A stretch of DNA of 64,000 nucleotides, taken from Margaritifera margaritifera (Eukaryota > Mollusca > Bivalvia > Unionida > Margaritiferidae). Every line of letters starts with the position of its first letter. Position 1 is the stretch's first letter. Below, in pieces: positions 53,514 through 63,389 of this stretch. The stretch lies in assembly GCA_029931535.1 (NCBI GenBank), contig JAQPZY010001685.1, positions 8,055,001-8,119,000 of the forward strand, read 5' to 3'. A program made the translations under genes and the position numbers. Under the pieces are notes generated by a model. It worked only from the letters and a program-made list of their open reading frames with translations. It was not told where the DNA came from and ran no database searches.

Positions 53514-54655
53514 TCAAGACGGTTTCCTTTTTTTATACTCCTCCAAATTGACGTGTCCGTAAGGTAAAGTCGTGTGATCTGGAAGTCTCACTCGTTTTTG
53601 GTACACAATACGATACACTTTTTGAACAGGTCGAGTCACGATTTGATGATTAGGTAGTCGTACAATCTTGTGAGGTTCTAACGTGGGTACTTGAAAGTCT
53701 TCCACTTGTCCAGACAGTAAAGCATTTTTCAAAACCTCAAAGTTAACCACTTGGCTGGTTAGGGATGCCTGCTTGTTGCAACAGGAGTTCTGCTTCGTTT
53801 CGTTGTTTGGCTCTGTCCGACTGTCGAATGTTATTCCAGGCTCTTTTCCATTCTTTGCTCTCGTTCTTGTTGGCATACGTTCGCCCCACCACAATAGCCC
53901 GAGCCAAGCACATCTGGTCTTGAGTATTGTCGATTTGGACGACACTGCGTTTGGTAGTACGAAGATCGTCCACCAGTAACGGTTTCCTACTTCGTCCACT
54001 TCCTCAAGGAGGGGAAACGTGAGTCAAGTAAAGTGTGGCCTTTCCATCGGTGATGGTAAACTTGTCGTTCGATTGTTGCACATGTTCTATTTTGGACATG
54101 ACTTTGTCTGGCGTTAATTCTGCCGGGGTGCTGAACTCGATCCAAACAGGACTCTTCAAATTGTCATGATGAATGGCCAGTCTCAATCGATCGTCTTCTT
54201 TGGCTCCACTGTCGTTTCAAGTTCATTAAGACAGAATCCCACAAATCGCTAATGAACCCCGCCGCTTTCTCGGGAGGTACTTTGGACTTGAAGTCTTTAA
54301 AGTGAACAGTGTGAGTATAAGCTGTAGTTTTAAATTTTCGATAAGTTATTTTTTCCGTCTCTCGCATCCGATAGTAATTTTCAGGAGGAGCCAAGGTAGT
54401 AGGTAGTGTTTTTTGATCAGGGGTTCTGGTGTTGGTAGTGGTGCTGGTGGTGGATTTTGTTTTGGGTGGGTTAGAAGTTTGGGTTTCAGGTTCACTCATC
54501 TCCTCTTCGAAGTCACTAGCATGGACTTGAGCCAGTAGTTCATCTAGCGGTGTTTCAGGCGGTACGGAATGTCTTCGTCGTCATGGCCTCTTTGTTTCTT
54601 CTTCTTCTTCTTCTTCTTCTTCTGGTTTCTCATGGCTTCGGCGTGATCTTTTCAT
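53514..54655 (-). pseudogene. DNA polymerase B (Polinton type), N-terminal fragment only, multiply broken
   Basis: ATG at 54655 opens a basic start and a nine-Glu run, then a TGA. The same frame continues with EMSEPETQTSNP and the conserved NYYRMRETEKITYRKFKTTA, VHFKDFKSKVPPEKAAGF. After a frameshift near 54200 come LRLAIHHDNLKSPVWIEFST, QSNDKFTITDGKATLYLTHV, a TGA at 54004-54006, and RSVVQIDNTQDQMCLARAIV with RAWNNIRQSDRAKQ. This is the N terminus of Polinton PolB (Y-Y-R-x-R, H-x-x-L-x-x-P-V-W, D-N-x-x-x-C-x-A-R-A-I-V). After about 53760 a frame-shifted, unrecognised 80-codon tail (VYRIVYQKRVRLPDHTTLPY) ends it. No exonuclease or palm domain exists anywhere in the element. Confidence 0.8.
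53528..53537 (-). promoter_or_regulatory. TATA-like box before the second BIR gene
   Basis: TATAAAAAAA on the minus strand, about 35-45 bases before the ATG at 53493. Confidence 0.45.
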
Positions 54656-54698
54656 CTTGAAGTTTACTTTGAAACTGATTCAGTTTCACCCAGGGGAC

Positions 54699-54712
54699 CT
54701 ATATATATATAG
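54699..54712. promoter_or_regulatory. Symmetric TATA element between divergent genes
   Basis: CTATATATATATAG is a palindrome placed 44 bases before the polymerase start on one side and 53 bases before the HNH start on the other, so it could serve both directions. Confidence 0.5.
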
Positions 54713-54764
54713 ACCTTCTTACCCTCAGAATCACTAGTCGTGATTGAACTTTAAAACTGTGAAG

Positions 54765-55619
54765 ATGGAAAAGTACTGCCCTCGAGATAAAAGTCAAGAT
54801 ACTGGAATTGAATTGAATAAGTATGTTCATAAGGTGTATGATAATTATGCTGCTGACATACTTGGTAATGTCTATCATATGAAGTATGGAAGGAAAGTCA
54901 AAGGAAATTTGAATTCATTTGGATTGATAAAGATTAAGGTTACTGGTAAGGAAGGAAAGAGGAAGAAACATACAAATCGAGGGAGATTTGTCTTTGAAGC
55001 GGTGAATGGAGTGGATCTACCAAGACAGAGTGAAGTGGTACATCTCAATGATGTACTTGATGATGATAGAATAGAAAATCTTCAAGTGATGACTGCTAGT
55101 GAACGAACATGTTTGCATAAACATGTGAAGAATGATAAAGAAAAAAGGAGAGTTAATTTTGGAAGTGATAGAAGTGTGTTGTGCCAGTTTGTTGGTGAGA
55201 CAGAGGAAAGAAGATTTGAAAGTATGGAAAAGGCTGCTGAATATTTTGATTGTCATGCAGGATGTATCTAATATTGCTGTACTGGAATTTGTAAGTCGGT
55301 CTTTTCGAAGAAGTTCCAGAAAAGATTTCAAGCTAGATGGGAAGAACCAGAGAAGAAGAGTCAAGGAACTAGTGGATTTGTGAGACCTGTGAAATTAACT
55401 GACTTGAATTCAGGATTATATAGTCGGATGGATTCCATTCGTGATGTGGCAAGGTGTTTTGGATTAGATCATAGTAAAGTTTACAAGATTTGTAAAAAAG
55501 AGCGGTGGATTCGAGATGATAATGGACATTTTATTAAGTTGGAGTTTATCAATGAGAGTCCAGAAGAAAGTTATGAGAGAATTGTAGACAAGAATCTTCC
55601 TGAAGTGTCAGAACAATAA
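54765..55619 (+). pseudogene. HNH endonuclease-like protein with one in-frame stop
   Basis: ATG at 54765 opens an N-terminal part with YAADILGNVYHMKYGRKVKG, then GRFVFEAVNG and the HNH core SEVVHLNDVLDDDRIENLQV, matching HNH_3/NUMOD4-type homing endonucleases. A TAA at 55269-55271 interrupts, and the same frame goes on with YCCTGICKSVFSKKFQKRFQ and a helix-turn-helix-like tail (YSRMDSIRDVARCFGLDHSK, VYKICKKERW) ending at TAA 55617-55619. The tail resembles NUMOD1 DNA-binding modules. It is the only plus-strand gene in the element. Its last ~130 bases lie within the right terminal repeat and are therefore duplicated in the left one. AATAAA follows at 55714. Confidence 0.75.
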
Positions 55620-57394
55620 GAGAATGAAATGGTAAATATGGAAGTGTATTGAACTGTATTGGACTTATATGATATTGTTTTATTACCACGAGTAACATAA
55701 TGTATATACATTGAATAAAATATAATTATTATTATTGATGTATATATCTGAATGGTGTTGTGTGGTTTGTTTTTTACCCACCAAACCAAAAAAACACTTT
55801 TCCTCTCTTTCTATCGATCTAAAATTGGGAGGAAAGAAATAGACTACAGCACCAACAGCAGCAGCAGCAAAGACAACAACAACAACAACTTTTGCAGCCC
55901 ATCAAATAATTTTTTTTTTTTAAAAAATGGATTGTATATTTGTGGTGTGTGTTTTGATATAAAAAATTTAAAAAGTAAAAAAAATGGTTGTGTGTTTTGA
56001 TATAAACAAAATTTAAAAAATAAAAAATGGTTGTGTAGTGTGTGTAAGTTTTGTGTTTGATATATAAAAAAAATTTTAAAAAGTAAAAAAATGGATAGTG
56101 TGGTGCGTGTTTTGATATAAACAAAATTTAAAAAATAAAAAAATGGTTGTGTAGTGTGTGTAAGTTATGTGTTTGATATATAAAAAAAATTTAAAAAAAG
56201 TAAAAAAATGGATAGTGTGGTGTGTGTTTTGATATAAACAAAATTTAAAAAATAAAAAAAAAAAATTTCCATTTTTTTTCCGGATTATTTACAGTCTCCG
56301 CTAACGTCCGGTACAATTTCGGAAGTTTAGTGTTACTTTTAGTCTCAGCCAATTTTTTCCATTTTTTTCCGGATTATTTTCAGTCTCCGCTAACGTCCGG
56401 TACGATTTCGGAATTTTAGTGTTACTTTTAGTCTAGGCCATTATAATCTAATGTTCCGGATTTTTTCTAGTCAACGCCAAAGTCCGTGACGGTTCCCGAA
56501 GTTTAATACAACATTTAGTCACGTCCATTTTAGTGTTATTATAAGTTAGTTCCCTTGATCAAAGCTATTTATAACATAGGTACAATGTATGCAAATTTAC
56601 TGACACCTCCAACATGATCTGAGGTATAGGTAATGCTTTATATATAACTCTAGGCTATATAGATATAGCCATTAGGCAGGAGGTTATTTTCCAATTATTG
56701 CCTACCATTCTTACCGCCATGTTAATTTCCCGTATGAGGCCATAGAGACCCACAATGTTAATTTCCCATTGAGGCCATAGAGGTCCCATAATGTTAATTT
56801 CCCATTGAGGCCATAGAGGTCCCATAATGTTAATTTCCCATTGAGGCCATAGAGGCCCCCGCATGTTAATTTCTCGTAGAGTACCCGTTTGAGGCCATAG
56901 AGGCCCCCGCATGTTAATTTCCCACAGGATAGTGGAGGAGAAGGAGAAGAAGGAGCCTATCCAGCCTCATCCGATGATGGAGGAGGAAGATCACAGGATA
57001 GTGGAGGGGAAGGAGGAGAAGAAGGAAGAAAATTGGGAACCAGAAGCGGTCCATCCGACATGTATCCTGAAGAAGCGATGTAGGAGGAGTCTAGACTCCT
57101 GGAGGAGGAGGAGCTGTCCCGCTTGTCGGACCAGACCTGGGAGGTCTTTAGGGCCACCCCTTTTTCAAGAAAGATTAATTCTATTCCCTCCTCCCTACTA
57201 TGATCCATTCCCGTACGTACCCAGAGTGCCCCCACCATGTTAAACTCCCGCTTGTCGCTGTAGTGCCCCCGCCATGTTAAACTCCCGCTTGTCGCTGTAG
57301 AGGCCCCGCTTGTAGCTGTAGTGCCCCCCAATATTAAACTCCCGCTTGTAGCTGTAGTGCCCCCACTGCTGTAGCTATTTACCCACCAGCTACT
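55488..57394 (-). repeat. Right terminal inverted repeat of the Polinton
   Basis: Reverse-complement partner of 39946-42164, about 300 bp shorter, mainly because the ~118-bp A/T-rich array has fewer units (55920-56270). It begins inside the 3' end of the HNH endonuclease gene and ends in GTAGCTATTTACCC plus CTACT. A long open frame present in both repeats (56911-57243 here, mirrored at 40497-40117) has low complexity and no recognisable motif, so I do not call it a gene. Confidence 0.92.
55714..55719 (+). promoter_or_regulatory. Poly(A) signal after the HNH gene
   Basis: AATAAA about 95 bases after the HNH stop, inside the right terminal repeat and mirrored in the left one. Confidence 0.5.
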
Positions 57395-57986
57395 ACTTCT
57401 GTACCTATTGCGGTTATTCACAATTCTCTTTTTACAAATTAATAAGTTGCTTCTTTTACTTTTTTTAGCTTCTATTTTCATTCATATTGATTAAAAATAT
57501 ATAAGACACACTTATGATTTAAACATGAAAGATGGTTTAAGTGAAGAAAGTAGAGCACTACAAACACAGCATGGTCAGCTTCTTGAAGACTGAACGCGCA
57601 GCCATTCAGTCACCGTCGAGTATATTGAAACGAGTGTGGAATATAGTCTAAGCTAAATGACGAGCCAAACAAGAGGTAATTCAACATTTAAATTTATTTA
57701 CAGTTGATCTAAGTCATTATTATGCTTTAATTAACATTGCTACCGAACAAAAGATTGTTTGTATCCTCCATCTCTCTATCTCTCTTTCCCTTTTCCGTTG
57801 GTCCGTTTATCTGTAAATTTTACACTCATTCATAGGTCTAGAGAGATCGTCTCACGACGGGCGAAAATCCGCTACGCTCGTTTTTTCACGTATTTTCGCA
57901 CGTATCTTGCGACTATGGTCCAGAGAGAAAGAGAGAGATACACTGTGGTAAAACTGATAAACGGATATGCTGAGACGGATCAACCA

Positions 57987-57988
<2 letters not shown>

Positions 57989-58026
<38 letters not shown>
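57989..58026. repeat. (GA)n microsatellite
   Basis: About 19 GA units followed by GGTGGGGT repeats. Confidence 0.9.
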
Positions 58027-58032
<6 letters not shown>

Positions 58033-58529
58033 TGGGGTGGGGTGTGGGTTTGGAGAGACTTAGTATAAGATTTTTTTAAATTTTATTGTCCATCCCTATG
58101 TTTCTCTGTGAGTCGATTTGTCTGCTGCTTGACCAACCAACACAGTTAGAGAGTGAGAGAGAGAGGGGGGGGGGATTAGCGGCCTTCGGATATTTTAATA
58201 TTTAAAAATAATGTTTTTAGAACCCTAATAGAGGTTAAAAACAAAAACAAAAACAAAGCATTAAATAGATTACAGTATGTGTGTGCCTCCTAACCAAGAA
58301 ATTTGCCGTACAGTCTCGACAGGCTATTGCAACTTTGTATCATTGTAGATAACCCCATGAAAAGTGTAAGCATAACATTACGACGACGCAAGTTCTTGTA
58401 GGTTACTTCGTGTAAGTTCAAGTTCAAGTTCAAGAGTTTCATCCAGCTCAAATTCTTTTCTTTTTTTCTTTCTCTCTTTTTTTTTTCTCTCTATCTCCAT
58501 AAATTTCCACGTACCTGTGTCCCTTATGC

Positions 58530-58567
<38 letters not shown>

Positions 58568-58834
58568 AAAAAGGGAAAGCCGAGGGGATTTCAATGAAAT
58601 TGTGTACCATGTTTAATTCATTTAGAAAACGGGGAGTATTAATATTTTTTCTCGTTATTTTCTTATGTCGATAATGATTAATAAGTGAAAATTCATCGCT
58701 GATCTAAAGTGTATAGAAGCAATAACCACTGTTGAAACCATGTTTATATATGCGTATTCATGCGCCATGGGCTGATCATAATTTGATATATCAAATTGCT
58801 TTATAACAACACTTTAAAAGACATGTTATTTTTA

Positions 58835-58836
<2 letters not shown>

Positions 58837-58879
<43 letters not shown>
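58837..58879. repeat. (TA)n microsatellite
   Basis: About 21 TA units. Confidence 0.95.
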
Positions 58880-58880
<1 letters not shown>

Positions 58881-61800
58881 TCAAACCTGTATGATAAAAA
58901 TATTTATTCGTATTTCAAAAAAATTCTGTTAATGTTGTCAAGCATTTTGCTGCAGGATCCAGGGATAGCGCTTTATGTAAGAAATTTATTTCACAGTCAA
59001 CGAAATGATCTAAATAATCTATTCAATTATGATATTTCACAATACCTGATAAAAACACTCATAATAAGTATTCATACAATAATATTAGGGTACGTTGAAA
59101 TTACCGTTTCCATTAATAATAATTTTGTTTATGTCAATCTACGTCACTGTGCGTCAATTTTGTGGTACCTTTATTTTAGTTTTAGGTTGGAATCCGTTCA
59201 TTTCTTGTTCTTTTTATTACCGATCAAATTTCGTTCATTTGTGTTCTTTTTTATTTCCGATGAATAGGCATATCCAACTTTGGCCGTATGCACTTAAAGA
59301 GGCCACAACTCCCCAACACCACCACCACAATGATCCATTAATCTTGGCGAGAAATGGAGAGTACATTAAGAAAACAAAAGACTTATATGAATGAAACCTA
59401 AAAAATTTATAAAATAAAGTTATTTGATCTTCCTTATTTTATTGTGTGTTAGAAATGTACTTACAAATTTAAACTGCCTCTCAGCAAAGTAGTGGTTGCA
59501 CTTCGAACTATGGCAACAATCACGCAATAAATCGTAGACGATTAAAAAAAAACAACTCTAATAGTAGAGTGGCGCCCACCCATCCCTACCAGGGGATCTA
59601 AAATCCCACAATAATAATGATACATTTGGAAAATAAAATATGTTTACGTTTGCAGGCTTCGAGAACAGACGAAGGGAAAAATAAAACATGTACTATTTAC
59701 AGTAAACTTTCAGAAGAATCAGTTTGGAAAATGAGATGTTCTTTTTATCATTTATTTTGTTTTACAACAATCAAACACTAAGGTAGCTTGTATTACAATA
59801 TTGCTAGCGGCTTCATTTTCAAGGTAAAGCCGTATAGGACAGTCTACTGTAAATTTATTTTAAAGAGTTATGTCCAGATGGAACGACAAATCCTAATGTG
59901 CAGGACAACGCTAAATCTTCTTTATTGTAGTCGGCAGATGTTTGCACGTGATAAAGCTGGTTGTAGAGATTATATGCCTCACAAACTACCGTTTAAACAA
60001 GATTTTTCATACATGAAAAATATATCAGATAGGTATGATTTTGTTTGTCATTCCGTTCAATTTCTGAAATATTAGACGCAAATATTGTCGTCAACGGTTA
60101 TACTCCTTGTGATTTATATAGCTTACCGCTTATTTTCTATATATGAGCCTTTCGTACATACAAGTGGGTGCATAGAACACCATTCATTCCACAAGTTCCT
60201 GTTATAATACAAGCCAGAGTCTTGGATGATCACTGTATTTTTGTAACGTATATATCTCTGAAACATGGTGATTTATATGAACTAAACGATAATTTTGTTG
60301 ACTTTGTGTTTGACTATAGCTACGCATTGTGTTATGTACTAATTTAATTGTTAACATATTTTGTTCAAGTATTTTGTTTAGGTTGGTAAAAAAAAAGTAA
60401 ATGATATTCAGTGAATTGTGGGTTTAACGTTGTCCACCCTCTAGGTCATTACCTTTCTTTACCTAGCCATACGTTATATTTTCATTTCGCTTAATATTTT
60501 ACGAAGAACTGTCGCGTCAAAGTCAGTAAAGACATCCTTTGAGTTCTGTGTTTTTCATCAATCGTTTCCTTACTCGATGGCTTTGACTTTTTTCTATTGT
60601 ATATTGTGCAGGTATCAACAGAGATTGCTTTTCAGCAGACATGCACACATTTAGTGAGTCGATCTGTGCTGCAGGACGTGGAGTCTTCACTCAAGATTAT
60701 AACTCTTTGGGTCTTCACGAGTATCAAAACCATCATTTGTAGACCCTGAAGCGCACGCGCGCGCGCATGTGTGTATATATGTGTGTGTGTATGTATGTGT
60801 GCAAAGGCGGGCAAAGCATTCCTTATTGAAAACGCTTGTAACTATCTATGACGTGCAATTGCAATAAATAAATTAAAATAGATTAATAAATTCACACACA
60901 AACACACGTTCCAAAAAATTTGGTAGACATAAAAAAGCTTCTAAAGGTAAACCGTTTCTGAGACAAGAAAGTGATTGAAACTTAAGAGCTTTTGGATCTT
61001 TTGGTTTTACCATACCAATCGAATTCTTTTATATATCAAAAATGTTATAAATTAGCATTTATTGTGAGGGAAAATACAAAAACTATTATGCGATTTTAAT
61101 CCACGTGGAGTCTATTGGGTCTGTGTCTTTAATATTTGCATTCATACGGTCTTCTGCGTCTCTTAGTTTCCACAGTTTACAAGAACACTTGTAAAATTCC
61201 ATATCAATTGCTGTTGATGGTTTAATCGCTTTCTTGCATTAGTAACGTTTGATTTATTCATTTATGAAACACACAATGAAGCAAAAAGTGATATTAGCTT
61301 TCGATCTCACTACAATGGCAACATATAAAAATAATTTAATTTCTTTCTTCGGTACAAAAACCATGCATACCAATATCTATCATAATATTATGGAATGATG
61401 TAAGAAAACAATACACAACTCGTAAAAATGATGTCAAGATGTTGATATGTTATCTTACGTCATTATACATAACCTGCATTTTATCACTAACTTTTGAGAT
61501 TTTTTTTCTTGAGTTGTTGCGGCAGACTGACGGAGAAATGAGGAACAGATGGACACAGTTGCACCATTTCCTCTGAGGGATTTAAATTTGAAGTTATCAT
61601 GATAAATTTAATCAGCTGCGTACAAAGATAGGGAGAGATAAAGCTCGTCATTGGGGGTTGCTGGGGGGGGGGGGGAGCGTAATAACCATAAATTAATAGT
61701 ATCCTTTCTCAGGCAAACGGGTTTAAATGTAATTTCTTCTCTAACTTAGAATTATATTTTAGGCAAAAGTTGTGGACAGTGGCTTTCTTAGCGTAGACGT

Positions 61801-62464
61801 AGAGTATCCACTTTCTGACAGAAAAATATACAACTATCAATAACCCGTGTTACGTAACTATTAATGACTCCGAGGCAAAGCAGAGTATTTATTTATTGCT
61901 CAGTCAAGCAAATTGTATTTCTGCCATTTGCAAGAGGACGCTTTAGTGCTGTAGTAAGACGAGTACTTGTGTCTGACATGTACATAGGCACAAAGATTGA
62001 AGAAATAAATTTCTTCTTACAATATCCTGCAAAAAGTTTTGGTTAGGATTGCTTCTTGTAGTATAATTGTTATTTCAAGAGTTGACGATTTTACAATGAA
62101 TTAAAACGGTAAGAAATTAAAAAACAAAAATGTATATCCAATTTTTAATATGTCTAGCCTTTCATTTCTTAGCACTCAGGACTCAATCAAGAGCCGATGT
62201 TACAAGTAAAATAAAATAATTGGGGTGTCCTATATTCAGCTTAAACAAAAAATTACATTTACAAGCCACGTGCACGGGAATGAGGTGTTTTAAACAAATT
62301 GTCTGCTCCAGAGCAGCATTTTCTGATATCACATCGAGATCCAAATGAATACATGGAGCATGATTTTAATACAGCGACTTGACATCATTAAAAAGCAATT
62401 ATGGATGCTCCATGTGAATGTCCATAATATAAACAATTGGATCTGATATGATATATAACGTTGT

Positions 62465-62680
62465 TTGATAAAAATCTATGATTCAGATGAAAACGAAGAT
62501 GCCATAGTTCGTGACTATGACGAGTACAACTATGTTGAAAATGCGCACCTGCATTACAATATGAGGCCGCAAAAATATACCAGAAAATATAACATCAAAA
62601 ACAAGTTTGCGCGATTTAAGTTGTCAAGCGATGAACAAGCGCAATTCAATGACATCTTTTGGAGGTTTATCACGCTAATC
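62465..62680 (+). pseudogene. Copy of the acidic-N-terminus unknown protein
   Basis: The frame reads KIYDSDENEDAIVRDYDEYN, then ENAHLHYNMRPQKYTRKYNI and FARFKLSSDEQAQFNDIFWR. It matches 24135-23900 (MYDSDEHEG..., NAHLHSNMRPKTYSRKYHSR) closely, and here the segment after FARF lacks the stop seen in that copy. The start ATG of the other copy is not kept. Beyond about 62680 the strand carries integrase sequence in reverse, so the gene is cut off. Confidence 0.55.
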
Positions 62681-63330
62681 TTGTACGTTAAAGGAAATGT
62701 TTTAAATACCTTCTGTCCGGTAAACACTTCCTCGGTCCAGTTTGCTGTATGACCTTTTTCAAACATTTCCTTTTTTAATTCTGGAAATCCTGACTTGGTC
62801 GCCAGCATACAAATTAGGCTAAAAATGAATCTGTTTGCCACGCTTATTTGATTTTGCTTGTCGTTAGCTTGTTTTGGCGTCATCCAAATATTTATATGCT
62901 TTGTATTGTTATACTTGTATATTAGCGACTGCAACAGACCTACATATTAACTCGTTTTATTTTGTATAAAGTGTTTCCACATCGCAGTCCGCCCAGAGTT
63001 TTACTGGTTTGCGTTGGACAACATTGTTATCTGATGACGCTGTCATCGATGCAAACGCGTCTCTGTTAGCTGCGTTAGTTTTATTTATTAGTGGCTAGCT
63101 CCAGCATACTTGCTTAAAACATCAATGACATTTAACAAGTATTTGACGCCGCCATTACTTCTGGAATATATGTGCATGTCGGCAAGATCAGCAGTCCAGA
63201 TGTCATCAACACCATTAACAACAACTATGAGCCTAGGAAAACGTTTTCTTGCTGGCTTGGGTAATTCAACTGCTATTATATCATCATCTCTTTTTGGCTG
63301 GCACTTTTTTAGTCGCCGGTTTCCTTGTTT
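62600..63330 (-). pseudogene. Integrase of the decayed lineage, with internal deletion
   Basis: Reading leftwards: KPARKRFPRLIVVVNGVDDI, WTADLADMHIY with the first catalytic Asp, KYLLNVIDVLSKYA, then broken sequence with VVQRKPVKLWADCDVE (second Asp region), then, without the usual V-V-E-R-F segment that carries the catalytic Glu, YKYNNTKHINIWMTPKQAND and the SH3-like part KEMFEKGHTANWTEEVFTGQ. So the Glu-bearing part is deleted. It is a dead copy, complementary in coverage to the integrase remnant at 26815-27600. Confidence 0.7.
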
Positions 63331-63389
63331 TTGTTTGATGACTTTTAGCCGCTGGTTTGCTGACTTTTGTTTGACTCTGACAGCAATGC

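Larger units (their letters stand above)
39946..57394. mobile_element. Maverick/Polinton element, nearly complete
   Basis: Inverted repeats of about 2 kb bound a set of adenovirus-like genes: integrase, packaging ATPase, adenain-type protease, major and minor capsid proteins and a PolB fragment, all but one on the minus strand. The outermost bases read AGTAG at 39946 and CTACT at 57390-57394, fitting the AG-start described for Polintons. A perfect 6-bp target duplication is not visible (ATCAGT on the left, ACTTCT on the right), so one border may have changed. The total of 17.4 kb is in the usual Polinton size range. It could be an endogenous virus (adintovirus) or a transposon; the gene set supports both readings. 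Confidence 0.93.
57395..62460. other. Non-coding flank right of the Polinton
   Basis: No gene or exon recognised. It holds GA-rich microsatellites (57989-58026, 58531-58562, and a shorter one near 58150), a (TA)n run (58837-58879), a (GT)n-like run (60766-60802) and a G-run near 61665. Short open frames at 58932-59394, 59788-60075 and 61864-62046 lack motifs or splice context. Confidence 0.55.

Noticed and set aside
39940..57400. Perfect 6-bp target duplication at the Polinton borders
   Set aside because: Flanks read ATCAGT and ACTTCT at the best-fitting borders; no convincing match by eye.
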